Shown here in pieces: positions 32,710 to 39,170 of a stretch of DNA of 39,170 bases. Location of the stretch: positions 1 to 39,170 of the forward strand of contig JAQUBO010000015.1 of NCBI GenBank assembly GCA_028686735.1. Reading direction: 5' to 3'. Made by a program: the position numbers and the translations under genes. Under the pieces are notes generated by a model, which saw nothing but the letters and a program-made list of their open reading frames with translations, ran no database searches and was not told the origin of the DNA. Positions within the stretch are counted from its first letter, which is position 1; every line of letters begins with the position of its first letter. The stretch is from Bacteroidales bacterium (GTDB lineage Bacteria; Bacteroidota; Bacteroidia; Bacteroidales; ML635J-15).

Positions 32710-34029
32710 ATGAAAGATGATAGTAAGTATTATTTAAAATGTGTTAAATGTGAGCATATTACTCCAGACTTTGGTGCTTGGTTCGAACAAAATCAAGTAT
32801 GCCCAGAGTGTGGTAGTAATCATTCAGAGGTTTGGTATAGCAGTGATTATAAAGAATTGCCACTAATAATAAAAGGAAATCCTATAAGTTTTTGGCAGTA
32901 TTTTTATTATTTACCACTCTCAAAACAAGAAAACATTGTTTCAAGAAAAGAAGGAGCTGTTTCATTACAAAACTGGTGGTTTCTTGAGGATTTTGCGAAA
33001 GAAAAGTATGGATTAGATATAAATGTACAAGTTTATCGTAATGATTTGAATGGCGGAACAGGGACTTTTAAAGACGTAGCGGCTTCGTTGGCTGCAAGCA
33101 TCTTTAAGGAGCACGATATTAAACAATACTGTGTGGCATCGACGGGAAATACTGCAACTTCTTATGCAAGATATTTGTCAATTGCTGGTATTAACTGCTC
33201 TGTTTTTATACCCGATAATGCTTTAAAGGCCTCCGAAGCAGTAATTAGTGCTTTTGGACAGCAAGTCTTTAGGGTTAAAGGCGATTATTCAAAAGCAAAA
33301 AAAATTGCTGCTGAATATTCAAAAAAATATAATATTCTTATTTCGATTGGTAATATTGACCCTATTAGAGTAGAGGCTAAGAAAACAATGGTTTTTGAGT
33401 GGCTACGTTATTTGGATCGTATGCCTGATGTATATATACAAGCGATTAGTGGTGGAACTGGACCAATTGCAATTGACAAAGGCATTCGTGAAATAAAATC
33501 AGTTTATCCAGATCTTAAAAATCCGAAATTTATTATGGTACAGCCTGATGGTTGCGACCCAATGGTACAAGCTTGGGAAAAAGCAGAAAAAGATGGTTTC
33601 CCTAAAGGATTTGAAAAGGAGTATCCTATATTAGAAAATCCTAAAACAGCAGTGCCAACTTTAGGTACTGGACATCCTGCAACATATCCAATTATAGCAA
33701 AACTTGTGAAAAACTCTGGTGGAACGTTTCTTCGAATGAAAGAATCTAAAATGATCGATTATGGTAAACTGATAGCTTACGAAAGAAAAGTAATTCTTGG
33801 ACCAGCATCAGCTGTTTGTATGGCAGGATTTTTTGAAGCCCTCAAGAAAGGATTGATTAAAAACGGTGAAACTGTTCTTATTAATACTGGCGAGGGTGTG
33901 CGTAGAGCACCAGATTTTGTTAACGAAATGATATATACAACTAAGGATGTTGATAGCATTGATGAGTGTAAACCTCATGAGATTGATGATTATCGTAAAC
34001 AACTTTGGGACGCTGTAATTAAAGACTAA
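32710..34029 (+). CDS. Threonine-synthase-like PLP enzyme; candidate cysteate synthase
   Basis: The 439-residue protein is a fold-II PLP enzyme of the threonine synthase group. A zinc-ribbon-like N-terminus has Cys11/Cys14 and Cys31/Cys34. The Schiff-base lysine is Lys121 in GTFKDVAAS. STGNTATSYARYLS and IQAISGGTGPIAID hold the cofactor phosphate, and NTGEGVR near residue 395 closes the active site. Archaeal-type cysteate synthase, which makes L-cysteate from O-phosphoserine and sulfite, evolved from threonine synthase. It has been reported in Bacteroidetes next to the sulfonolipid acyltransferase. The position right after an alpha-oxoamine synthase favours cysteate synthase, but a threonine synthase role cannot be excluded by eye. 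Confidence 0.65.
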   Translation: MKDDSKYYLKCVKCEHITPDFGAWFEQNQVCPECGSNHSEVWYSSDYKELPLIIKGNPISFWQYFYYLPLSKQENIVSRKEGAVSLQNWWFLEDFAKEKYGLDINVQVYRNDLNGGTGTFKDVAASLAASIFKEHDIKQYCVASTGNTATSYARYLSIAGINCSVFIPDNALKASEAVISAFGQQVFRVKGDYSKAKKIAAEYSKKYNILISIGNIDPIRVEAKKTMVFEWLRYLDRMPDVYIQAISGGTGPIAIDKGIREIKSVYPDLKNPKFIMVQPDGCDPMVQAWEKAEKDGFPKGFEKEYPILENPKTAVPTLGTGHPATYPIIAKLVKNSGGTFLRMKESKMIDYGKLIAYERKVILGPASAVCMAGFFEALKKGLIKNGETVLINTGEGVRRAPDFVNEMIYTTKDVDSIDECKPHEIDDYRKQLWDAVIKD

Positions 34030-34061
34030 GGAATTATCAAACAATAAAGGATAAGAATTGG

Positions 34062-34645
34062 CGGAAAAAGAATAGACATTAACTCCGTTCTTTAGTTGAC
34101 GGAAGAACAATAGATATTTACACCGTTCTTTAGTTTGCGGAAAGAGAATAGAGATTAACCCCGTCCTTTAGGTCGGGGTAACGAACATAAATGAGAACAG
34201 GGCTTTAGCCCTGACAGTAATGGAACTTTAACTTATTTACCCCGACCTAAAAGGTCAGGGTAAATAATAAATAGAAAGTAGTGTGGACAATAAAAGTAAA
34301 ATTAAAAAACAGAGTAAAAATAAAATAAACATTAACACTGTCCTTTAGTTGACGGATTATGAATAGAAATTGACTACGTCCTATTGTTGACGGATTATGA
34401 ATAGACATTAACTCCGTTCTTTAGTTGGCGGAAAAAGAATAGATATTAACCCCGTCCTTTAGGTCGGGGTAACGAACATAAACGAGAACAGGGCTTTAGC
34501 CCTGACAGTAATGGAACTTTAACTTATTTACCCCGTCCTGAAGGTCAGGGTAAATAATAAATAGAAAGTAGTGTGGAAAATAAAAATGAAATTAAAAAAC
34601 AGAGTAAAAATAAAATAAACATTAACACTGTTCTTTAGTAAAAAA
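34062..34645. repeat. Tandem duplication of a 290-bp block of hairpin repeats
   Basis: This stretch has no gene. A block from about 34075 to 34345 is repeated with few changes at about 34400-34635 (offset 290-291 bp). Each copy contains hairpins with a TTTA-type loop: CCCCGTCCTTTAGGTCGGGG (34159 and 34451), CAGGGCTTTAGCCCTG (34198 and 34489) and CCCCG/TCAGGG arms near 34239 and 34530. Between and beside them, weaker versions of the same hairpin (CCGTTCTTTAGTTGACGG and variants) occur at roughly 34085, 34123, 34340, 34377 and 34413, making about a dozen units. This resembles the REP-type hairpins found in many Bacteroidetes intergenic regions. The ends (34030-34061 and 34646-34749) show nothing else. 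Confidence 0.85.
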
Positions 34646-34749
34646 GATATGATTAAAAGAAAATAACTAGTGAGTTATATAGACGAGGTGTTTAGAACAT
34701 TATTTTTTATATATAAAGTCAATTTTCTTAATTTATTTTAAAAATTATT

Positions 34750-35547
34750 ATGCAGATTGTTTTAGATAGAGTAATTTGGATTACCGGGGCATCTTCTGGT
34801 ATTGGCGAGGCTTGTGCTTATTTATTCGCAAAAAAAGGAGCTCGATTAATTCTAACAGCCACTAAAGTCGATAAACTAAAAAAAGTGAAATCGAAATGTA
34901 TTCAATTTGGTGGTAGGTGTGAGATTTTGCCTTATGATCTTTCGAATATTCAAGATATTGATACACTAGTAGAGAATGCTCTGTTGTTTTATGGACGAAT
35001 AGATATACTTTATAATAATGCAGGGATAAGCCAGCGATCAAATGTTCAAGAAACGTTGTTAGATGTTGACCAAAAGATTATGGATATAAATTTTTTCGCA
35101 CCAGTTAAAATTACAAAATTGTTATTACCTAAAATGATTGAACAAGGTGGAGCTACTATTGCTGTAACAACTAGTATATCAGGTCGTTTTGGCTTTCCAC
35201 TCAGATCAGCATATTGCTCCTCAAAGCATGCACTTTATGGTTTTTTCGAAACTCTTCAGGCCGAATATTATGACCAAAGTATTAGAGTTGTAATGGTTTG
35301 CCCAGGTCGAGTTCAAACAAATATATCAGTGTCTGCTTTAGAAAAAGATGGAAAGCCACATGGGAAAATAGATGATGGACAAGCTGGTGGAGTGCCTGCT
35401 GATAAGGCAGCAAAAAAAATTGTTAAGGCAATAATAAAACAAAAACCAGAAGTCCTTGTAGGGGGTAAAGAGCTTTTAATGCTTTATATTAAGAGGTTTA
35501 TTCCAGGATTATCAAGAAAATTAGTCAGAAAAATAAAACCAACATAA
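34750..35547 (+). CDS. Short-chain dehydrogenase/reductase; candidate dehydrocapnine reductase
   Basis: The 265-residue protein is a classical SDR. It has the NAD(P)-binding TGASSGIG (12-19), NNAG near residue 90, a Ser in TTSISGRFG, and the catalytic pair Tyr155 and Lys159 (YCSSK). MVCPGRVQTNIS follows. The C-terminus is longer than the core domain and ends in a hydrophobic, basic tail (LYIKRFIPGLSRKLVRKIKP) that may associate with the membrane, as in DHRS7-type and 3-ketosphinganine reductase-like SDRs. In a sulfonolipid pathway the third step is reduction of the 3-keto group by such an enzyme. The VOC gene follows after one base. Confidence 0.75.
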   Translation: MQIVLDRVIWITGASSGIGEACAYLFAKKGARLILTATKVDKLKKVKSKCIQFGGRCEILPYDLSNIQDIDTLVENALLFYGRIDILYNNAGISQRSNVQETLLDVDQKIMDINFFAPVKITKLLLPKMIEQGGATIAVTTSISGRFGFPLRSAYCSSKHALYGFFETLQAEYYDQSIRVVMVCPGRVQTNISVSALEKDGKPHGKIDDGQAGGVPADKAAKKIVKAIIKQKPEVLVGGKELLMLYIKRFIPGLSRKLVRKIKPT

Positions 35548-35548
35548 A

Positions 35549-36640
35549 ATGGAAAAATTTGTTATTAGTGGAATTCAACAAGTAGGTATTGGAGTTGAGA
35601 ACTTCTCCGAAGCCTGGAAGTATTACATTGATGTTTTTAATATGGATGTAAGAATACTCGAAGATGATACTGTTGCCGAGTTAATGTTACCTTATACTGG
35701 AAATAAACCTCAAAAACGGCATGCTTGCATCGCGATTAATATGCAAGGGGGAGGCGGTTTTGAAATCTGGCAATATTCAGACAGAAAACCAAAAAAAATA
35801 GATTTTGATATTCACTTGGGCGATTATGGAATATTTGCTGCAAAAATAAAAAGTCGAAATGTTATTCTCACTTATGAGCTATTTAAAGCAGATCCTAATA
35901 TAACTATTTTAGGTGGATTGCATAAATCAATTGATAATTGTCATACATTTTTTATTAAAGATCCTTACGGAAATATTTTTCAAATTGTTCACCACAAATA
36001 TATTTTACGTGACGAGAAACGCTCTACTGGTGGACCAGTTGGTGCTATTATAGGTGTAAGTGATATTGAGAAATCATTGACGGTTTATAGAGATATTTTA
36101 GGATATGATAAAATTGTGGCTGATGAAACTGGGGTTTTTGGTGATTTTAAAGCTTTGAACTCCGGAGAACAGAAGTTTAGAAGAGTTTTGCTTACTCATT
36201 CTGAACCTCGAAAAGGAGGTTTTAGTAAATTGTTTGGTAGTTCGTTTATTGAGTTAGTTCAAGCATTGGAAAGGGAACCTCGTAAAATATATGAAGGACG
36301 TTTTTGGGGCGACCCAGGTTTTATTCAAATTTGTTTCGACGTTAGAAATATGGATGCTTTGCGTAAGCATAGCGAGAGTTATGGACATCCATTTACTGTC
36401 GATAGTGCCATAAAGGATGATAATGCAGACTCTTTTGATATGGGGAATGCGGCTGGACGTTTTACATATATCGAAGATCCTGATGGAACATTAATTGAAT
36501 TTGTTGAAGCTCATAAAATCCCTCTGGTAAAAGCATTGGGATTAAACTTGAATCTTCGTAAACGAGACCCAGAAAAATCGCTCCCAATGTGGATGCTTAA
36601 AGCTTTGCGGTTTAGTCGTGTAAAAAGTAAAGACGTGTAA
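35549..36640 (+). CDS. Two-domain VOC superfamily protein, metal ligands altered
   Basis: The 363-residue protein has two vicinal-oxygen-chelate (glyoxalase) domains, about 5-155 and 163-325, like extradiol dioxygenases and 4-hydroxyphenylpyruvate dioxygenase. Domain 1 starts ISGIQQVGIGVENF and has FEIWQYSDRKP and DPYGNIFQIVHH. Domain 2 starts GAIIGVSDIEKS and has FIELVQALERE, GFIQICFDVRNM and EDPDGTLIEFVEAHK. Where the usual His ligands are expected, Gln or Ala/Ile are seen (IQQVG, VGAII, FIQICF), while the Glu positions remain. A canonical His-His-Glu iron site is therefore unlikely. It is translated with the SDR (1-bp spacing) and may act on the same lipid or redox pathway, but no reaction is predicted. 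Confidence 0.65.
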   Translation: MEKFVISGIQQVGIGVENFSEAWKYYIDVFNMDVRILEDDTVAELMLPYTGNKPQKRHACIAINMQGGGGFEIWQYSDRKPKKIDFDIHLGDYGIFAAKIKSRNVILTYELFKADPNITILGGLHKSIDNCHTFFIKDPYGNIFQIVHHKYILRDEKRSTGGPVGAIIGVSDIEKSLTVYRDILGYDKIVADETGVFGDFKALNSGEQKFRRVLLTHSEPRKGGFSKLFGSSFIELVQALEREPRKIYEGRFWGDPGFIQICFDVRNMDALRKHSESYGHPFTVDSAIKDDNADSFDMGNAAGRFTYIEDPDGTLIEFVEAHKIPLVKALGLNLNLRKRDPEKSLPMWMLKALRFSRVKSKDV

Positions 36641-36685
36641 TTCGTTTCTTTGCAGATATGATGGTAATCTTGTTGAAAAAAGATG

Positions 36686-38620
36686 CTAAGTTTTGTTTGT
36701 TAAAGAATATATTATGGGATTACCGTCTCTGATAGTTATTTTAAAATCATCTATTAGAAAATTATTTTTTCCCCTGTTCCATACATATATTTTAATTATT
36801 ATATTGTCATAATTAAGATTTATATCTGATAGTTTCAGACTTAAATGGATATTTGTTTGATTGTCTTTAGTATCGCTTATTATGAAATCAGAAAAGTTAG
36901 AGGTTGTATAGTATATGTTTTTATCATTAGACTCAAAAGACGCTACTAGAAAAAGATCTTTAACATTTTCACCTAGAATAGTTTGTGTTGAAATGTCAAT
37001 GAAATCATACTTTGAGATATTTAGTTCATCAAAATCAATTGAGTAGGAGGGAGACCACTCCATATAATCTTTGATTGAATATAAACTATTGTTTAGATTG
37101 TCTGTAATAATATTATTGGGGTCAACACCTTGCCAGGCAATGGCGTTATTATTCGAAAAGTCTATTTCGGTAATAATATTTTGTTGCACGTTTCCGTTTT
37201 TGCTAAAAATATATGTTGTTCCTGCAAAAAAGTTATTTTGTGTTTCAATTTTAGAAAAATTATCCATTATCAAAGGAACTGTTATTGGATCAATATGCGA
37301 AGTACAACCAAGATACAGGTAATCGTTGTTTTCTGTTAAACTCGATATCAATTTTACAAGCTCATATCTTGATAATTCTTTATCAATGAATACAAAATCC
37401 TTGTCTATGTCTAAATGTTTAAGATAATAGTTTGTGATTTTTTGGTTTGATGAAATTATGCCAGGACTATTGGGATGTAAGTCTTTGTATTCGACATAAT
37501 CGGTTAATATCTTCTTATAGGATGATTCGTAAAATATTTCATAATGATTTCTCCCGTAAATTAGTGTGATGGTATTAACTGATAAAATGCAAAAAACTAT
37601 TATCAAATTGACATATTTATTCATGTCTTTTAGATGTCCAAACAATATAAAGAATAAAAATGGAAAACTGAAAATTAAGACTGAATATTGCAGAACCGCA
37701 TTCCCATAGATGGAATAAAAATATCCAATTAGCATTGGTAATAAAAACCAAATTAAAAATATTATAAATCTTTTTAAACTAAAAGTTTGTGTTCTGAATT
37801 TTGCTATTCCCAAGGTAATCAGGGCTATTATTAGTCCTAAGGAAAAGTATGAAAAATGAAAAATATACGCTAAATAATTACCAAAAAAGCTTGAGTCCGG
37901 TTTGCCTAACCAGCCTTCAACACCTCCCATTCTTAGGTGTGCGACTAAAATATTTATGTGAGGAATGTATAAGAGAGCAATACAGATATTTGCAATTAAA
38001 TACTTGAGTAGAAGCTTTTTTTCTATAACAAAAAATCCTGTAATTGCTACAATCACTGCGAGTAGAAAACTAAAATAGTGATTGTATGTAGATAGTGATG
38101 CAAATATCACGTAAAGTACAATATCTCGGATGAAGTTTCCTTTATTTTTTACGATTAGAGACCAAAACCAAACCATTGCTAGTATCAGAAAAATACCACT
38201 TCCATAAGGTCTGGCAATTTGACTGTACATAACCGAATATTGTAAACTTGCCAAAAAAGCAGCCGCAATCAACCCTACTGTTTCGTTGTACCAGAGTTTG
38301 CCGATTTTGTAAATCATAAAAACTGCTAATATCCCCGATATCATGAAAGGGAGTTTTACAACCCATTCTGCTTCGCCAAAAGCTTTTGTCCAATAGTAAA
38401 GAAAAACCTGCACTCCTGCTGGGTGGCCGTCAACTTTGACACCATATTCGATTAAGTCACTAAAACTGTTAAAATACGTGCGGAATAAAGCACTAAATTC
38501 ATCATGGGTAAATGGTATTTCAGTAAAGTTGTAAAAGCGTAAAATGGTAGCAACAAGCAATATTAATATAAGTATTGTTTGGTTTGAAAAATGTGAGTAA
38601 TTTTTAGATGTTTTTAACAT
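36686..38620 (-). CDS. GT39-type membrane glycosyltransferase (ArnT/PMT-like)
   Basis: The 644-residue protein has about 11 membrane helices in its first 360 residues and a soluble C-terminal domain. The first loop has THDEFS, in which Asp40 and Glu41 are the acidic pair characteristic of GT39/ArnT-like enzymes that use polyprenyl-phosphate sugars. HPAGVQVFLYYWTKAFGEAEWVVKLP, which follows, is the family pattern. The C-terminal about 270 residues are soluble and beta-rich and of unknown role. The acceptor (lipid A, protein or other) is unknown. It is alone on its strand, with a good promoter box upstream, and converges with the VOC gene. Confidence 0.8.
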   Translation of the reverse strand: MLKTSKNYSHFSNQTILILILLVATILRFYNFTEIPFTHDEFSALFRTYFNSFSDLIEYGVKVDGHPAGVQVFLYYWTKAFGEAEWVVKLPFMISGILAVFMIYKIGKLWYNETVGLIAAAFLASLQYSVMYSQIARPYGSGIFLILAMVWFWSLIVKNKGNFIRDIVLYVIFASLSTYNHYFSFLLAVIVAITGFFVIEKKLLLKYLIANICIALLYIPHINILVAHLRMGGVEGWLGKPDSSFFGNYLAYIFHFSYFSLGLIIALITLGIAKFRTQTFSLKRFIIFLIWFLLPMLIGYFYSIYGNAVLQYSVLIFSFPFLFFILFGHLKDMNKYVNLIIVFCILSVNTITLIYGRNHYEIFYESSYKKILTDYVEYKDLHPNSPGIISSNQKITNYYLKHLDIDKDFVFIDKELSRYELVKLISSLTENNDYLYLGCTSHIDPITVPLIMDNFSKIETQNNFFAGTTYIFSKNGNVQQNIITEIDFSNNNAIAWQGVDPNNIITDNLNNSLYSIKDYMEWSPSYSIDFDELNISKYDFIDISTQTILGENVKDLFLVASFESNDKNIYYTTSNFSDFIISDTKDNQTNIHLSLKLSDINLNYDNIIIKIYVWNRGKNNFLIDDFKITIRDGNPIIYSLTNKT

Positions 38621-38653
38621 TTAACAAGAAATTATTTCGCAATGTTGCTTGTG

Positions 38654-38661
38654 CAAATTTA
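38654..38661 (-). promoter_or_regulatory. Candidate promoter (-7 box TAAATTTG) for the glycosyltransferase gene
   Basis: On the minus strand this is TAAATTTG, 34 bases before the ATG. A TTG about 22 bases further upstream, in TTGTTTCAC, fits the -33 element. Confidence 0.5.
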
Positions 38662-38747
38662 AAAAAAAATCAGATAAGTGAAACAATTGCAAGTTAATAA
38701 ATGATGAGAAAGATAGTAGCTTTAAGTTTAATAGGTAATTATTGTAC

Positions 38748-38782
38748 AAAAAAACCTGCAAGATTAATCTTACAGGTTTTTT
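38748..38782 (-). terminator. Terminator of the T9SS-sorted protein gene
   Basis: AACCTGCAAGATT and AATCTTACAGGTT pair with one mismatch, with A/T tracts on both sides. On the minus strand it follows the stop codon at 38839 by about 57 bases and is followed by a T-run. It could also work in the other direction. Confidence 0.75.
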
Positions 38783-38838
38783 ATAATTTTTGAAGTGATA
38801 AGAATATTGTTTTAAATCATCTTATCTTTTAAATGAAA

Positions 38839-39170
38839 CTACTCAACAATAATTTTTAGGACAGCAGTTTCGTTAGCTTTACTTAATTTTGCAAAATAAA
38901 TTCCTGCGTTTAAGTTACTGATGTCTATTGTTTCAATTTCATTAGCAACCGAAATTTCCTTAACAATTTGTCCAACCAAATTAGTGATTGTAATTGTTTG
39001 AGCATTATCAGTTACAATGTTTATAGTTTCGCTTGCTGGGTTTGGATATACGCTTACTGCATTTGCAAATTCACTATCAATACTGTTTGCAATGGTAATA
39101 TCTGACTCCATTCTATAGTGAAGCGAAGTATTACCATAAGAATAATACAATACTCCAATGATATTATAAG
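38839..39170 (-). CDS. C-terminal part of a T9SS-exported protein (sorting domain, truncated by the window)
   Basis: The frame stays open to the window edge, so the gene starts outside the window. The visible 110 residues end with a type-A T9SS C-terminal domain: VSVYPNPASETINI, then ITITNLVGQIV, a SNLNAGIYFAKLS strand and LKIIVE. The T9SS uses this domain to move cargo across the outer membrane, after which it is removed. The catalytic or adhesive part of the cargo lies outside the window. A TTG inside the frame at 39150 is not a start. Confidence 0.85.
   Translation of the reverse strand, partial: YNIIGVLYYSYGNTSLHYRMESDITIANSIDSEFANAVSVYPNPASETINIVTDNAQTITITNLVGQIVKEISVANEIETIDISNLNAGIYFAKLSKANETAVLKIIVE

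Noticed and set aside
32710-34029. Simple call as threonine synthase
   Set aside because: No other threonine pathway gene is nearby, and the gene follows an acyltransferase-type synthase. It is kept only as an alternative.
34062-34645. Insertion sequence remnant
   Set aside because: No transposase or long terminal inverted repeats are present. The repeats are small hairpins with a tandem duplication.

Overview
The window is AT-rich, densely coded DNA from an anaerobic member of the Bacteroidetes, most likely the order Bacteroidales. Support comes from several sources. The promoters carry the TAnnTTTG -7 box of this phylum and the genes lack clear Shine-Dalgarno sites. The gene content includes PorZ-like and PorE-like type IX secretion components, a T9SS C-terminal sorting domain, a Bacteroidetes-type IorA and a TapB/DUF3108-like protein. 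The pairs dxr-rseP and pyrH-frr are adjacent. The host appears to ferment amino acids: it has indolepyruvate:ferredoxin oxidoreductase, a methionine gamma-lyase-like enzyme and many Fe-S redox proteins.

Layout: 1-4.2 kb holds a truncated CDS tail, a GNAT acetyltransferase, two small envelope proteins, a HAD phosphatase, a lipocalin-like protein and recF. 4.3-6.5 kb is iorA-iorB. 6.7-12.1 kb has a PorE-like TPR/PD40/OmpA protein, an HI0933-type flavoprotein, tRNA-Cys(GCA) and the PLP gamma-lyase. 12.5-20.4 kb is a forward run of housekeeping and envelope genes: M23 peptidase, dxr, rseP, an unknown, rdgB, a PorZ-like gene and recO. 20.5-25.4 kb has an unknown gene, tsaB, convergent pyrH-frr, another unknown and a lipoprotein of three repeated domains. 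25.4-26.3 kb is non-coding DNA built from octamer repeats (TTGTTCNN) and a duplicated composite element.

The most interesting part is 26.3-36.6 kb. Five overlapping or closely spaced genes encode a heterodisulfide-reductase-like module (HdrC, HdrB, HdrA, HdrC and a membrane HdrE-HdrD fusion). Directly downstream are an alpha-oxoamine synthase, a threonine-synthase-like PLP enzyme and, after a 0.7-kb array of hairpin repeats, a short-chain dehydrogenase and a two-domain VOC protein. The synthase, fold-II PLP enzyme and reductase match the three steps of sulfonolipid (capnine) synthesis: cysteate formation, condensation with a fatty acyl group, and ketone reduction. I read this as a candidate sulfonolipid locus beside a membrane redox complex of unknown substrate.

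The window closes with a GT39-type membrane glycosyltransferase and the C-terminal part of a T9SS-exported protein, both on the minus strand. No CRISPR array, insertion sequence or rRNA was seen.
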